DNA from: Neurospora intermedia
Lineage: Eukaryota; Ascomycota; Sordariomycetes; Sordariales; Sordariaceae
Assembly: GCA_037102815.1 (NCBI GenBank)
Contig: BTPP01000005.1
Coordinates: forward strand, 1,178,001-1,242,000
Direction: 5' to 3'
Length of the DNA: 64,000 bases
Shown here: positions 44,981 to 54,797 of the stretch, one piece after another
Layout: every line of letters begins with the position of its first letter
Numbering within the stretch: the first letter of the stretch is position 1
The notes under the pieces: generated by a model
Told to the model about the DNA's origin: nothing
The model's input: only the letters and a program-made list of their open reading frames with translations
Databases searched by the model: none
Made by a program: the position numbers and the translations under genes

Positions 44981-47709
44981 ATGGGCAACGACAACAGCAA
45001 TCGTGGCTCTCGAGCCTTTGTTCCCGGGCCCACAGGCACAATGACATTTCACACGCCTTTTCCCCTGCTCCAAGAAGCCCAACGTCAATATCACGTCTGT
45101 GGCTCACCTTATGAGTCCCCTCACAGCTCCTCCGATTCTGGCTACGGCTCGGCTCCCCCAACTCCAATCACACCCCACAAGAAGAGGACTCTCATCGAGG
45201 CCGACTACCTTTGGAGACTGGGCGATAGGAATCTCTCGGATCAAGAAAACTTCTCCGAGTCTGACGATAAGAATACATCAGATCAGGAATACAAGCTAGA
45301 AGCCTACAATGACAGGGAAAGACGTCCTGGTGCACGCGGCACAGAAGCAGTAGACATCGAGTGTCCCGATGATGAAAGCCCTAGGAAGCGCCATAAGCCC
45401 GCGACATTACCCAGGAGCTCAGCTCGCTCTCGCCCACCTCTTCTGTCCTTCTTTACTTCCGACTCTGGCTCCAAGATCCCGCGGAGCTTTAAGACCAGCC
45501 TAAGCCGCGGTGGAAACAGTTCGACCCGCATTCCTGACCGCTTCATACCCTCGAGGACACTCTCATCAAACACTGTCGAAAGGTTTCGCACCAGCAAGTC
45601 GCCATACGAGTTGACCACACCTGAGAAACTTCTTCGTCACAATTCAGCCACTGAGGATGCCTTTTCTAGCCATCGGAGAGTTGTGGCGACCAACACCTTC
45701 GATATTGGGCCGCGATCCCGCTCAAACAGAGCAGCAAGTCGGAACAGAGGTAGGTCTATCCATGACCGTATGTCTTACAGAAATGCTAACTCGATTGCTC
45801 AGTAGGCAGCGTTCTCGGCCCTGTCAATACAAACGCAAGTTACCGCCAAGATAGGCAATTCAGCCTTGGCTCAATATGGGCCGTTGGTGGCCTCGCCCCG
45901 CCCGCAGAGACAGCAGTTAACAACGGCCGTGGTCATTTGATGAGGAGTGGTACAAACGCCAGGCTTTTTCGGACGTCATTCCCGACCATCAAGCCAAAAG
46001 CCGAGGAAGAACGCGAGAAACACGAAGCCCGACTGGCAACTGCCTTGGGTCTTGATCGCGCGGCCCGAGTTTTGGACGTCAACATCATTCCCCACCAAAC
46101 CGAAAGCAAAGAGCAAAGGTCTAAGAAATCACACACACAATGGAATGGAACAGAATGGATCAAAGAAGGATCGTCTCCAAGTGAGTATCACAAATGAATG
46201 CAAGGACAGCACACATCAGCTAACTCGAGTTTAGAGCAGCAGAAAAAGAAACAAGAGAACAGAACATTGCCGACCGCTCCTTTCAAGTATGTGGTCTCGT
46301 CCCGTTCATGTCTTTAGATCATGCTAACATGCTGTAGGGTTCTCGATGCCCCCAACTTACGAGACGATTTTTACTGCTCAATCCTATCCTATTCTGCGAC
46401 TTGTCGGACTCTAGCTGTCGGCCTGGGTGATCTTCTTTACGGCTGGTCGGAGTCTCGCGGAGTTCGTCTGCTCAATGCTGGAACCCAGGACGACTGCCAT
46501 TTAACCAGTGTTGCTTTTTCTTCGGCAGATGGCCACAAAGCTATTTTGGCATACGGTCGGTCTAACAAAACTTTGGGATTGATGTCTTTGCTCGACGACG
46601 CAGATCCCGCAACCTCGCGTGCTGCCCCGATACCGCGTTTTGAGGTTCTTCACCCTTCACCTATTGCTTGCTTGAGTTGGAAACCATCATGCACCATGCG
46701 GCCCTCAGGCTGTCCTTCAACACCCGGCGTACTCGTTGCCACTGAGGATTTGCTTGTGGGAGATGAGGCAGGTCGCGTTTGGTACTATTCTGTTGAGTGG
46801 CCGGACAGATGGGAAGTTGAGCGTCATAACTGGCAAGGACAGCTGACGCTGCTGGCCCGCATCGACGTACACTCTCAACAGATTTGCGGCTTATCCTGGT
46901 CACCCAACGGCGATCGCTTTGCTACAGGAGGAAATGACAACCTGTGTTGTCTGTTCGAAACGCAAAAGGTTCTAGACATGAACTACGCACGCCGTAACAT
47001 GGGACGCGTACGGCACACTGAAGTATCGCAGCACTCTCATACGCAAGGAGATTCAGAGAGTTCGTCAGCAACAGAGATCGCCACAGAAATCCGTACAACT
47101 CCCAGGCCCGCCAGCGTGATTCCAGTCCTCAAGCCAGGAGACGAACGATTCAGGTGGCTGCATAGAGCTGCAGTCAAAGCAATTGCGTTTTGTCCGTGGC
47201 AGGAGGGTTTGGTGGCAACTGGAGGCGGATCAAACGATAAGTGCATTCATTTCTTTCATACGACTTCTGGCGCCGCCCTTGCAACTATATCTGTGGCTGC
47301 GCAAGTCACAAGTCTGATCTGGTCCACGACCCGACGCGAGATTGCCGCTACCTTTGGCTACGCTCAACCGGAACACTCGGTGCGGATTGCTGTCTTCTCT
47401 TGGCCCGACTGCCGCCAAGTTGCTGCTGTTCCCTGGGCTGGGGAGCACCGAGCTCTCTATGCAATTCCTTATCCCAGCGGACCTAATGATGCTCGCAAAT
47501 CGGGGAACAGCGGAGGTAGGGCGCGAGGCTCCAACCGCACCGCGATGGAAGGCTGCATTATGGTTGCATCGAGCGATAAGAGCGTCAAGTTTCACGAGGT
47601 ATGGACGGCGGACAAGAAAGCCACAACCGGAGGGGTGGGCATGCTTGGTGGCAGTGACATCTTGGAGAGCTTGGAAGGCATCGATAGAGAAGGTGACGTG
47701 ATCCGGTGA
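44981..47709 (+). CDS. ama1: Cdc20/Fizzy-family APC/C activator, meiosis-specific AMA1 type, 856 aa
   Basis: Four exons: 44981-45749, 45803-46180, 46235-46286 and 46338-47709. An activator of the anaphase-promoting complex is shown by the C-box DRFIPSR (residues 186-192), the KVLDAPNLRDDFYCS entry to a WD40 propeller, and a C-terminal Ile-Arg tail (DREGDVIR), the two elements that dock on the APC/C. WD repeats include IACLSWKP, HSQQICGLSWSPNGDRFATGGNDN and VKAIAFCPWQEGLVATGGGSNDK. The long N-terminus and divergent propeller fit AMA1 rather than Cdc20 or Cdh1. AMA1 drives APC/C in meiosis and ascospore formation in yeast (family knowledge). The second intron end is CAGTAG, a tandem acceptor that adds or omits one residue (Val-Gly or Gly). 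The start is the first in-frame ATG, with about 20 upstream codons lacking an ATG. Confidence 0.88.
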
Positions 47710-48131
47710 TAAGCAAACGAAACTGCCGGACGTTACGAAAATGAATGAGGTGCAAGGAGGTTGAAGTGATAAGCTACGAACACAAAGGTTAGGAATGGGG
47801 GAACGGATTTGAAGGGGATCATGAGAAGGAAGCCAGCATGAGGACGCTTAGAGAACCGCCCTGATATTACGATACCCTCCAAAAAGCTAACGGTATAGTG
47901 GGTTAGTGCTGGTGGTGAAGATGTGGGTAGGTAGGTAGAAGCACGTAGTATGCAAGCTCTGAGTGGGAAAAGGATGGGTCAGATTGAGCAGTATTGAAAA
48001 CAGTACATACACAGCAAGCAGTAAATTGACGTTTATTTCCAAGCCCGCGGGCCTGCCGCTGGTGTTTATCAGGATGCATTGCTAACTTACATTCAGAACT
48101 CCCAACTATGTTGTGTTTCTTGCTAGCTTCA
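47710..48131. other. Convergent intergenic interval
   Basis: 422 bases between stop codons of the AMA1-like gene (+) and the P450 gene (-). No gene seen. Confidence 0.55.
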
Positions 48132-49544
48132 CTAAACACGAACCATATCCCAGGACCAATTTTCCATTTCATCCCGCCCGGTGGGCAAAATTATTCCAAC
48201 GTGGTTGTCTAGTTGGGCATCTTCAAAGTTCAGTTTTCCTGTCTCAGGAGAAAGAGCCCTCCCCATGGAGACCACGAGCATAGTGACCATCCTGTTTCCG
48301 AAGCCCCCAAAAGCCGGGCATTTGTGGGAGCCCAAAGAAAAAGGGAAGTAGGCTTTTTCCTGGAGAGGTGTGAGATTGTCAAACCGCTCTGGTCGGAACT
48401 CAAGAGCGTCACGACCCCAAACATTGAAGTCACGATGACATGCTTGAACGTCTGCTGATTTTAGAGGTCCAGGGCCAGTGGCGGCACGATAGATGCTGTT
48501 GTTGGACGGATATAGACGAAGACCCTCCTGGAACGTACGCAAGTGTTAGTGGCGAACTCCTAATCAAGTTTTGAGCTGGGGACGTACCATTGCTAATTTG
48601 AGTGCCTCTTTCTCCGTAGCAGCGTTTCCCAAACAAGATGGAATGTCTTTGACTCTCTTCTTCAAACTCCGCTTATCATACTGCGTATAATACGCAGTGA
48701 CGTAGGTAAGCAGGACAACCCGCCACAGTGTCTCGTATTGTGGCATGATTAAGCCGAGTGCTTCACTTGGGTCGATAGAGGTATCTTTTCCCGTACCGTT
48801 CTCTTCGGCGACTGACGTCTTCAGATTGCCAAAGAGCATACCCAAATCATGGTTCAGAGAGTCAGACGTCTTTACCGCCTCGCCATCTTCCTTGCTCTTC
48901 AACCACTGCGCATTGATTCCATCAGTTATTCGCTTTACCAAGTTCTTATCAACCTTCTTGTCGTCCGCCCCAAACTGCGAAACCAAGACGACAACAAAGC
49001 AGAGACATCGGACACACTCGGCCAAGCCAATGCCAGTCCCTCCATACCGCGCCTTCTCACACTGAAGAAAATCCATGCAAACTCCATAAAGCTTCTGCCA
49101 ATCAGCTCTGCTCTTGTTGATCGATGCACTCGCCAATTTGCGGAACTTCTTGTGGACAGAGACCGATGAACTGGTAAGCGACGTGTTGATCCCAAACGCC
49201 GCAACCAGACGGGAATTGGCGAGGGCGCGGAGACGAAGGCGGTCTTCCAACTCGACCTTGGGCCCGGCATATGAGAAGTCAATAATGGAACGGGCGTAGT
49301 CGATGCGCTGAGCGGCTAGTGCTTGGGCTTCGGATATTTTGGAGGCGGAGTTTGTGTCGGGAACTGGGTCGGGGACAGCCAGGGGGTCGTAAGGGTCGAG
49401 AGGACCGATAAGGCGGGCGAGCTGGAGGGTATTGTAGATGGTTTGGGCGAAGATTCGTTGCAACAATTGAGTTTGATGGGAGAGGACATGGTGGAGCACG
49501 TAGGCTATGAGGAGGGAAAAAAGGGCAAGAAGGGCTATCAGCAT
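48132..49544 (-). CDS. Cytochrome P450 monooxygenase, 450 aa, with atypical heme motif
   Basis: Exons 49544-48588 and 48527-48132 with a 60-nt phase-0 intron (GTACGT donor, CACTAAC branch, TTCCAG acceptor) give 450 aa. An N-terminal hydrophobic anchor (MLIALLALFSLLIAYVL) indicates ER attachment. The intron falls just before the K-helix, where the ExxR motif reads EGLR. The heme loop is FSLGSHKCPA, giving the Cys ligand. The usual Arg two residues before the Cys is replaced by His-Lys, and the Gly after it by Ala. The PERF-type motif reads FRPERF. At 450 aa the protein is a little short for a fungal P450, and the I-helix A/GGxxT motif is not evident around residues 260-290 (ALGLIMPQYETLWR). 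It may therefore not be an ordinary monooxygenase. Substrate unknown. Confidence 0.8.
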
Positions 49545-49783
49545 TTTGGCTGTGGTTGTCGCTGAATGGGGGATCGAGAGGCTGTGTGAATAGTGTCGAC
49601 TAGGAGAGGCCGAAGTGCTTTACTCGTAAAAATAAACAGGACATCCGAGAAGGGAATCGAGGTTGATATACCCATCCATCGCCTCATCTTTCACAACATT
49701 TCACCCTCTCTTTCCCTTCGGCCGACTTCCATTCCGCGTCATGAAGAAACGAAGCATGCGGTTCTCGACATACTCTCCGTTGC

Positions 49784-50254
49784 ATGAGGAGGGTTACTTG
49801 CCGCTTGAGGCCCGGCCGTCCGTTTGATTCTGAGGCTGACCAGGAGACATCGTGGTCCTTTCATGCCCAACAACCATATGTGGGGGAGATTTGGGAGCTT
49901 ATCTCCATCCACATGGAGACAGTCAACAAGTGCAGAGGCATGCCTCTGGGATCCCAAAAGCTGATTGCTCCGAGGATGATTATGGGCGAACAAACGGCCA
50001 GTGAGAGAGTGGTCGCCTATAAATCCTGTTCAATCATGAGGGACGCAGGTCTTGGCGCGGGAGAGGCCTACTGCCAGCACACCAAACACTCTTGCGTGTG
50101 CACTACTGGAAAGAAAGAAGAGTTCTACCTCCATTACTACCTGAATCGGGAAAAGAGAAGGCTGGCGTGTGTAACAGAAGTGTTTGCGGCTCAAACGAAG
50201 GTTCAATTCGACACTAAGAGGGTGTACATGGTAGTGCCGGCGTTCACGGCTTGA
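49784..50254 (+). CDS. Possible hypothetical protein, 156 aa
   Basis: A single ATG-initiated frame of 157 codons with fairly protein-like composition, for example QQPYVGEIWELISIHMETVN and EEFYLHYYLNREKRRLACVTEVFAAQ. Cys residues are clustered in the middle (YCQHTKHSCVCTT). I recognise no family. It lies head-to-head with the P450 gene about 240 bases away. It could be a genuine small gene, a decayed exon of a larger protein, or chance. Confidence 0.3.
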   Translation: MRRVTCRLRPGRPFDSEADQETSWSFHAQQPYVGEIWELISIHMETVNKCRGMPLGSQKLIAPRMIMGEQTASERVVAYKSCSIMRDAGLGAGEAYCQHTKHSCVCTTGKKEEFYLHYYLNREKRRLACVTEVFAAQTKVQFDTKRVYMVVPAFTA

Positions 50255-50868
50255 GATGTTGGGGTTAGTGTTTGTTTTGATAGAGGAGAGCAAGTTGAGG
50301 CGGACAAGTTCTGGACTCAAAACAGAAAGATGATCGGAGATAGCCAGGAAGCTCTTTCCGGCTGGTTTTATTTACAGTATGTAGATCAGCAAGGGAAATT
50401 TTGGGGGGTGAAAAAAAGAGAGAAAAAAAAACATCGAGTGACACGATAAACCCAAGTGAGTTTGGGTGACGTAGGATTGCTATCATGACAAACAAAACAA
50501 AGCGCAATATACTCCAGGACACTATCTCGATTCGGTTTCTCTTCTTCGAGGCTCGGTCAGACACTTTTCACCTGCCTTACACTCACTACGTACTAAACTT
50601 GCAAGTGAGCAATCATAACAAGCTGAGGATGTGCGAAAAAAAGAAAAGGAGAAAAAAAAATGTGGACTTACAGCTACCGGGTTCGAACGCGTAGCGTACA
50701 AGAGAGCCGGGGGACACAGGAGGAAGGAGGGGGGTCACACAAACGTGCCCGCTGCACCAACCTACCAGCTTGCCACGAAAGTCACTTCGGGAGAAGTAAT
50801 ACATATACCCTACAACAAGGGCTGGATTGCAGTTCAAGTCTAGATGCTATTGAGAGACATCTTCACAC

Positions 50869-50891
50869 TTTTTTTTTTTTTTTTTTTTTTT
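50869..50891. repeat. Poly(T) tract, 23 nt
   Basis: 23 consecutive T on the + strand in an intergenic position. Confidence 0.9.
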
Positions 50892-51260
50892 CTTTTTGAT
50901 ATCGTCAGCCTGATACCTTCTTGGGTCCCTCGAATAGCCATATCAATCACTCCCTCCTCCACTCAACCTCCTCCTGATGGTCAATCAATTTTGAACACCA
51001 CTGCTCTTTCCCAAGCGCCTTGCATTTCGACAACGAGATTGTCTGCTCTACTCTCACCACACAGGTCCAAACACACCTGCTGATCACATGTGTAATGCCG
51101 GTCAAGGTTGATACATTCCTTGGTTCAACTAAGTTCTTGTCATCGCTAGAATGGCTTCATTCCTAACCCAGCGCCGCACAAGTTTCCCCCTCAAAATCCT
51201 CAAAATCCTCGCCTCTTGTGATGGTACCCTTTGAATAACTCCATCAGCCCCAAGTCCTCC

Positions 51261-51974
51261 CTAGTTACTCCTCCTCCACCTCCAAAATATCAAACCGCGC
51301 CAAAAGATGTTGCCCATAGTTGAGTACAGCTCCGCCGTCACCATCGCCTGGCCCAAGCAACTCCCACTTCCTTTGCCACAGGGTACCATGCACCGCTCCT
51401 GCATACGAATTCTTTCTTTGTCTTCGGCGGTACCAGTACGAGATATCCATCGTTCTAGGTCATGGTCAGGGTCAAATAATGTTGGGTCTCCTCCTCCCGC
51501 ACGCACGAAAATAACCGGGTGCCACGGGGCTACGTTACATCAGCCAGGCAGACACGGACAATGAGGCTCTTTGGGAGGAGGAGGTGGCTTAGTCTGGGCT
51601 GATTTGATAGTTTTGGGTTTGGGTTACTATAAAGGGGAGTGTCGTTTGGACAGGCTATGGGGGTAGTAGTGGGAGGGAAGCTGTTATGGTTAAATTCAGG
51701 AGGGAAGTGGCGCAGCAGAGGCTGTTCACTGTGTTCAGGGGTAAAAGTCAATATACATCAACGCCTCCTTGATAGTACCCGTCAAATACGGCAACTTCCC
51801 CGAGGTTCGAAGGCTGTAGATTCTATTTCCGGGAAAAGTATCCCTTAACTCCTTCCTCGGTTTATCACAAATCTCTGGGTAGTCGACAACCTCAAATATA
51901 GCCCTCACAATCGTCGACCCGGTTATACCAGCGCCCATCCCTGACACATTTACCGCGTCCGAAAAAAACAACAA
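51261..51974 (-). pseudogene. Cytochrome P450 pseudogene (C-terminal half remnants)
   Basis: Two minus-strand islands in the same frame look like pieces of one fungal P450. Island 51974-51738 resembles the I-helix to K-helix region (SDAVNVSGMGAGITGSTIVRA, then LPYLTGTIKEALM, the start of the K-helix). Island 51506-51261 resembles the region from the PERF motif to the heme loop (GGGDPTLFDPDHDLERW, then CGKGSGSCLGQAM). The roughly 230 bases between them contain many stops and lack the rest of the K-helix. A -1 frameshift near the end restores a plausible terminus (ARFDILEVEEE). No N-terminal half was found upstream. It belongs to a different subfamily from the intact P450 at 48132-49544. Confidence 0.7.
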
Positions 51975-52847
51975 CGTCGGATAACTACGTTCTCAGCATC
52001 CTTCCCTTATCATTATCATCGACCAGAGGCTCCGGGTTAACTAACTCTTAACAAACCATCCTCCTCTTCTCCTTCTTCGGAGGCAAAGACTTGCATTCTT
52101 CCTCACTTAGCGAAGAAAGGCTTGGATGGAAAGTAACTAGTATCTCTCAGAAAGCCATCACGAGCTTATAGGCATCAGCACTACTAACAAACTTACATTC
52201 TCTTGACTTTCCACTTCGGTCCATATATCTATCCCCGGGATTCGAGAAAGGTATAGCTAAAGGGCCTCCTTTCCGCAGTGCTAACCCACAAGCTCGCTAT
52301 ACATTTAAATAAGACTGCTGGAGGTAATCTGGCAAAGACCGGCGAACAACGGTACCGCGGGTAAGGAGGAGTTTTTGGGCTTTTGAGTTTGGGTCTCCTG
52401 AGGTCTCTCTCTTCTGGTGATGGAGTCGACGGTGGCTTCATTCAGCGCACTGCAGTTTGCATACAGGAGGAAGAATGCAGTGTATGCTTCCACATGAACG
52501 TCTTCAGTCAGTCCGTCATCAACCATTCATCACATCTCTCCTGCAACCTGCAGTAGCCAATGACTGACTAGGAAATTCAGGTTTTCAGGAATTCACATCT
52601 GAGTGAGGGACGAGGAAAATAGCGGGACGATTAAGCGCAAGCAATACAAAACAACATCATTATCTTTTTTAGCGGGATCACAGACAGTATTACAACTAAA
52701 GCGAGGAATCCCTGATGTGTCTAAAAGTAGAGAGAAACTGCATTCCCTCAAAGGTGCTTGGAGTTTATGGATGGAGCAATAACTCTTTTCGGATTTCCCG
52801 CCTTTTGCTCTCTTGAGGCTTACTTTGATCTGAACCATTCAGTAACA
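51975..52847. other. Intergenic interval up to the tRNA cluster
   Basis: 873 bases with no supported gene. It could contain the unrecognisable N-terminal part of the P450 pseudogene. Confidence 0.4.
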
Positions 52848-52933
52848 GGGATTGTAGTATAGTGGTCAGTACTTCTCGTTGTGGTTCCTCACAGCGATCC
52901 GAGAGGACCCAGGTTCGATTCCTGGCAATCCCA
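52848..52933 (+). tRNA. tRNA-His (GTG) with 14-nt intron, copy 1
   Basis: The acceptor stem GGGATTG/CAATCCC is closed by discriminator A. The D-arm is GTATAGTGGTCAGTAC. The anticodon stem TCTCG/CGAGA encloses TT-GTG-G, so the anticodon is GTG (52881-52883). A 14-nt intron follows position 37 (52885-52898). The T-arm is CCAGG TTCGATT CCTGG. A T5 run just downstream (52935-52939) is a Pol III terminator. It translates His codons. A near-identical inverted copy lies at 54024-54109. Confidence 0.95.
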
Positions 52934-52934
52934 C

Positions 52935-52939
52935 TTTTT
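52935..52939 (+). terminator. Pol III terminator of tRNA-His copy 1
   Basis: TTTTT starts two bases after the tRNA 3' end. It is followed by GGCGCC, which is shared with copy 2. Confidence 0.75.
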
Positions 52940-53035
52940 GGCGCCACCTAGACCATCTTGACTTTTCTACTGGTGTTTTGAAGTCGAGGTTTTCTAGTGT
53001 TCTTTTTTCGGCGCATTCTTTTTGTATTTAAGACG

Positions 53036-53345
53036 TGCTTCGTGTCCTCGATATAACCGATGAGACGTTAATACGTAATAGTAGAAGACTTATTTATATT
53101 AATATAGTAGTTAAGTATAGGAACTAAACTTCAAGCATATGTTCGTAACTTAGTATATACGAATAATATCTTTTGCTCAAAACTCACTTTCAACCATTTC
53201 GGCCACCCAGTTCCCGTTACTATTAGCTAAAAAATACTATATTAATTATTATTAATAGAGCTAGGAATATAAAAAGCGGACTTGTACGCTAGGTCTTAAG
53301 AACGTATCGGAGGAATTATTATTATTAGCCTCAACACCTAGTGTC
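53036..53345. other. TA-rich relic, likely RIP-mutated repeat
   Basis: About 310 bases rich in TA dinucleotides (for example TATATTAATATAGTAG and TATATTAATTATTATTAATAG), in sharp contrast to the GC-balanced surroundings. In RIP-competent Sordariales, repeated DNA is mutated mainly from CpA to TpA, leaving such blocks. Its position between tRNA genes fits a former transposon insertion near Pol III genes. No coding remnant or terminal repeat is recognisable, so the element type is unknown. Confidence 0.5.
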
Positions 53346-53446
53346 AGCCAAATATGACCAAAAAAATATATTGACAAAAAAGATATCTGGAAACGAAGAG
53401 AAAAAATGAAACACCACAACCGATGCTCGGTGACGATGGGAAATTC

Positions 53447-53552
53447 TGACAAGAGTGGGATTCGAACCCACGCCCTTTCGGACCACGGAACTCTGAGAGG
53501 AGATTAAGGGTTAACCTTAACGTGGCGCCTTAGACCGCTCGGCCATCTTGCC
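53447..53552 (-). tRNA. tRNA-Leu (AAG) with 26-nt intron
   Basis: Minus strand. The acceptor stem GGCAAGA/TCTTGTC contains one G-T pair and is followed by discriminator A. The D-arm is GCCGAGCGGTCTAAGGC. The anticodon stem CCACG/CGTGG encloses TT-AAG-G, so the anticodon is AAG (53518-53516). A 26-nt intron (53514-53489) follows position 37. A long class II variable arm (TCCGAAAGGGC region) and the T-arm GTGGG TTCGAAT CCCAC fit Leu. A T6 run about 40 bases downstream (53406-53401) may terminate transcription. Confidence 0.93.
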
Positions 53553-54023
53553 TTAATGAAGGAAACAGAGGAATTGTTGACATTAAGGACCAACATCGCA
53601 GCGTAGCACATGGAAACATAATGCGCCGTCTAGGGTTGCAGCTCGGTTTGAATGGGTCTGAGAGGTGTGTGACTTATTTAGTAATCGACTGCCGAGTGCA
53701 AGATATTCATAGTTGGTTGCAGTCCATAGTCCAGCGGGGGATGTAGGCATTTGTAGACTGGCAATATATTTTATTCCTTACTTGTTCGAAGGTGGTAGTA
53801 TGGAAGATGATTTACCCTTAGCTTTCCGACTGCAGTGACGGCGAATCCAACAAGAAAACTATTTCAAGACAGTGTCAGTAAAAACCCACCACTTGCCACA
53901 GCGAAAACCAAAACGAGGAAAAAAAGGCATAGAAAACTGACACCAAACATAATTCAATAAAAGCCATGCCGAAAACACCAAAAAGTTTCATGAGGCATGG
54001 CAGACTGGAGGGCGCCAAAAACA
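53553..54023. other. Spacer between tRNA-Leu and tRNA-His copy 2
   Basis: 471 bases with no supported gene. The sequence next to tRNA-His copy 2 contains its T5 terminator and a GGCGCC shared with copy 1. Confidence 0.5.
54017..54021 (-). terminator. Pol III terminator of tRNA-His copy 2
   Basis: T5 on the minus strand two bases past the tRNA 3' end. The following GGCGCC matches that of copy 1. Confidence 0.75.
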
Positions 54024-54109
54024 TGGGATTGCCAGGAATCGAACCTGGGTCCTCTCGGATCGCTGTGAGAAACCACAACGAGAAGTACTGACCACTATAC
54101 TACAATCCC
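54024..54109 (-). tRNA. tRNA-His (GTG) with 14-nt intron, copy 2 (inverted)
   Basis: The 86-nt gene is identical to copy 1 except for one base in the intron (third intron position, C in copy 1, T here). The two genes point towards each other, 1.09 kb apart. The genomic base before the 5' end is G here (A in copy 1), so the G-1 of tRNA-His happens to be encoded at this locus. The T5 terminator and following GGCGCC are shared. Confidence 0.95.
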
Positions 54110-54480
54110 CTTTGTTGAATCCGTCGGCCTGAAGCAGTGACTATGAGCGAACGAGTGGAAGATGGCGAGTATGACATGGTTACTGCCGGACAATCCCTGT
54201 AGAGAGGGCTACTGTTTCCAGAACCGGTATCGTAGTATAGAGTCCAGGTCGTTCCATGAGTGAAATAAGTTGCAAGTTCGAGGGAGGATTGAGTCGTTGT
54301 TGGGAGGCGGCCGACATGACAAGGTGTCGTCTCCTTGCCATAATTCTAGACCGTCTATGTCTCCTTTGGTGTCGGGCGTCGGCGATGAATTAGGCAGTCC
54401 GGTGTAAGTGAGCAGCCCTGTTGTGACAAAGTCATTCCGATTCAAACACAAACAAGTGTCGACCCAGTGGTGTGTGTATG

Positions 54481-54797
54481 TTAATTCGAATTCGAAAAAG
54501 ATTGAATGACATCCTGTACCACAAAGCGCTTGCTGTATAAGCGACCGTTGTACATGATGCGATGCCTCACGCCAATGTGAAGTTCAAATACCATGATTGT
54601 ACCCAGTCCAACAACCACCAGTTCAAGGAAAGGGATGATAATGTGAATGAGAGGTCCTCCAAAGCCTGCCGTTGATGTTCTTCTCATGTTGGCCTGTTGA
54701 GGAAACACTTGCCTGACAAACTTGTAACAATGTCTGTATCCACCGAAGCAAATGTGTCTTGGGGCATTTCCATTCAGACTCGCCCCATATACTCACT
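54481..54797 (-). other. Possible alternative 3' exon of the SNARE gene
   Basis: The SNARE stop TGA (54795-54793) lies inside a canonical donor: AA/GTGAGT starting at 54796. An acceptor TTGTCAG ending at 54713 would splice, in frame, to an exon 54712-54481. The result would be a 368-aa protein with 76 extra residues that include a second hydrophobic segment (GGPLIHIIIPFLELVVVGLG). The same exon contains an ATG at 54687 and could otherwise be a separate 68-aa frame, or this could simply be a 3'-UTR intron. RNA evidence would be needed to decide. Confidence 0.35.

Larger units (their letters stand above)
49545..51260. other. Intergenic region upstream of P450, holding one possible small gene
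   Basis: 1.7 kb with one ATG-initiated 156-codon frame (listed separately), a 23-nt T tract (50869-50891) and otherwise no gene signal. Confidence 0.45.

Noticed and set aside
50660-50830. Possible tRNA suggested by GGGTTCGAACGC
   Set aside because: The T-loop-like string is not followed or preceded by matching acceptor, D-arm or anticodon stems.
54481-54687. Independent 68-aa membrane protein gene
   Set aside because: It has an ATG and a hydrophobic stretch, but it sits just downstream of the SNARE on the same strand and joins in frame through a good donor. It is better explained as a possible SNARE 3' exon or UTR than as a separate gene.
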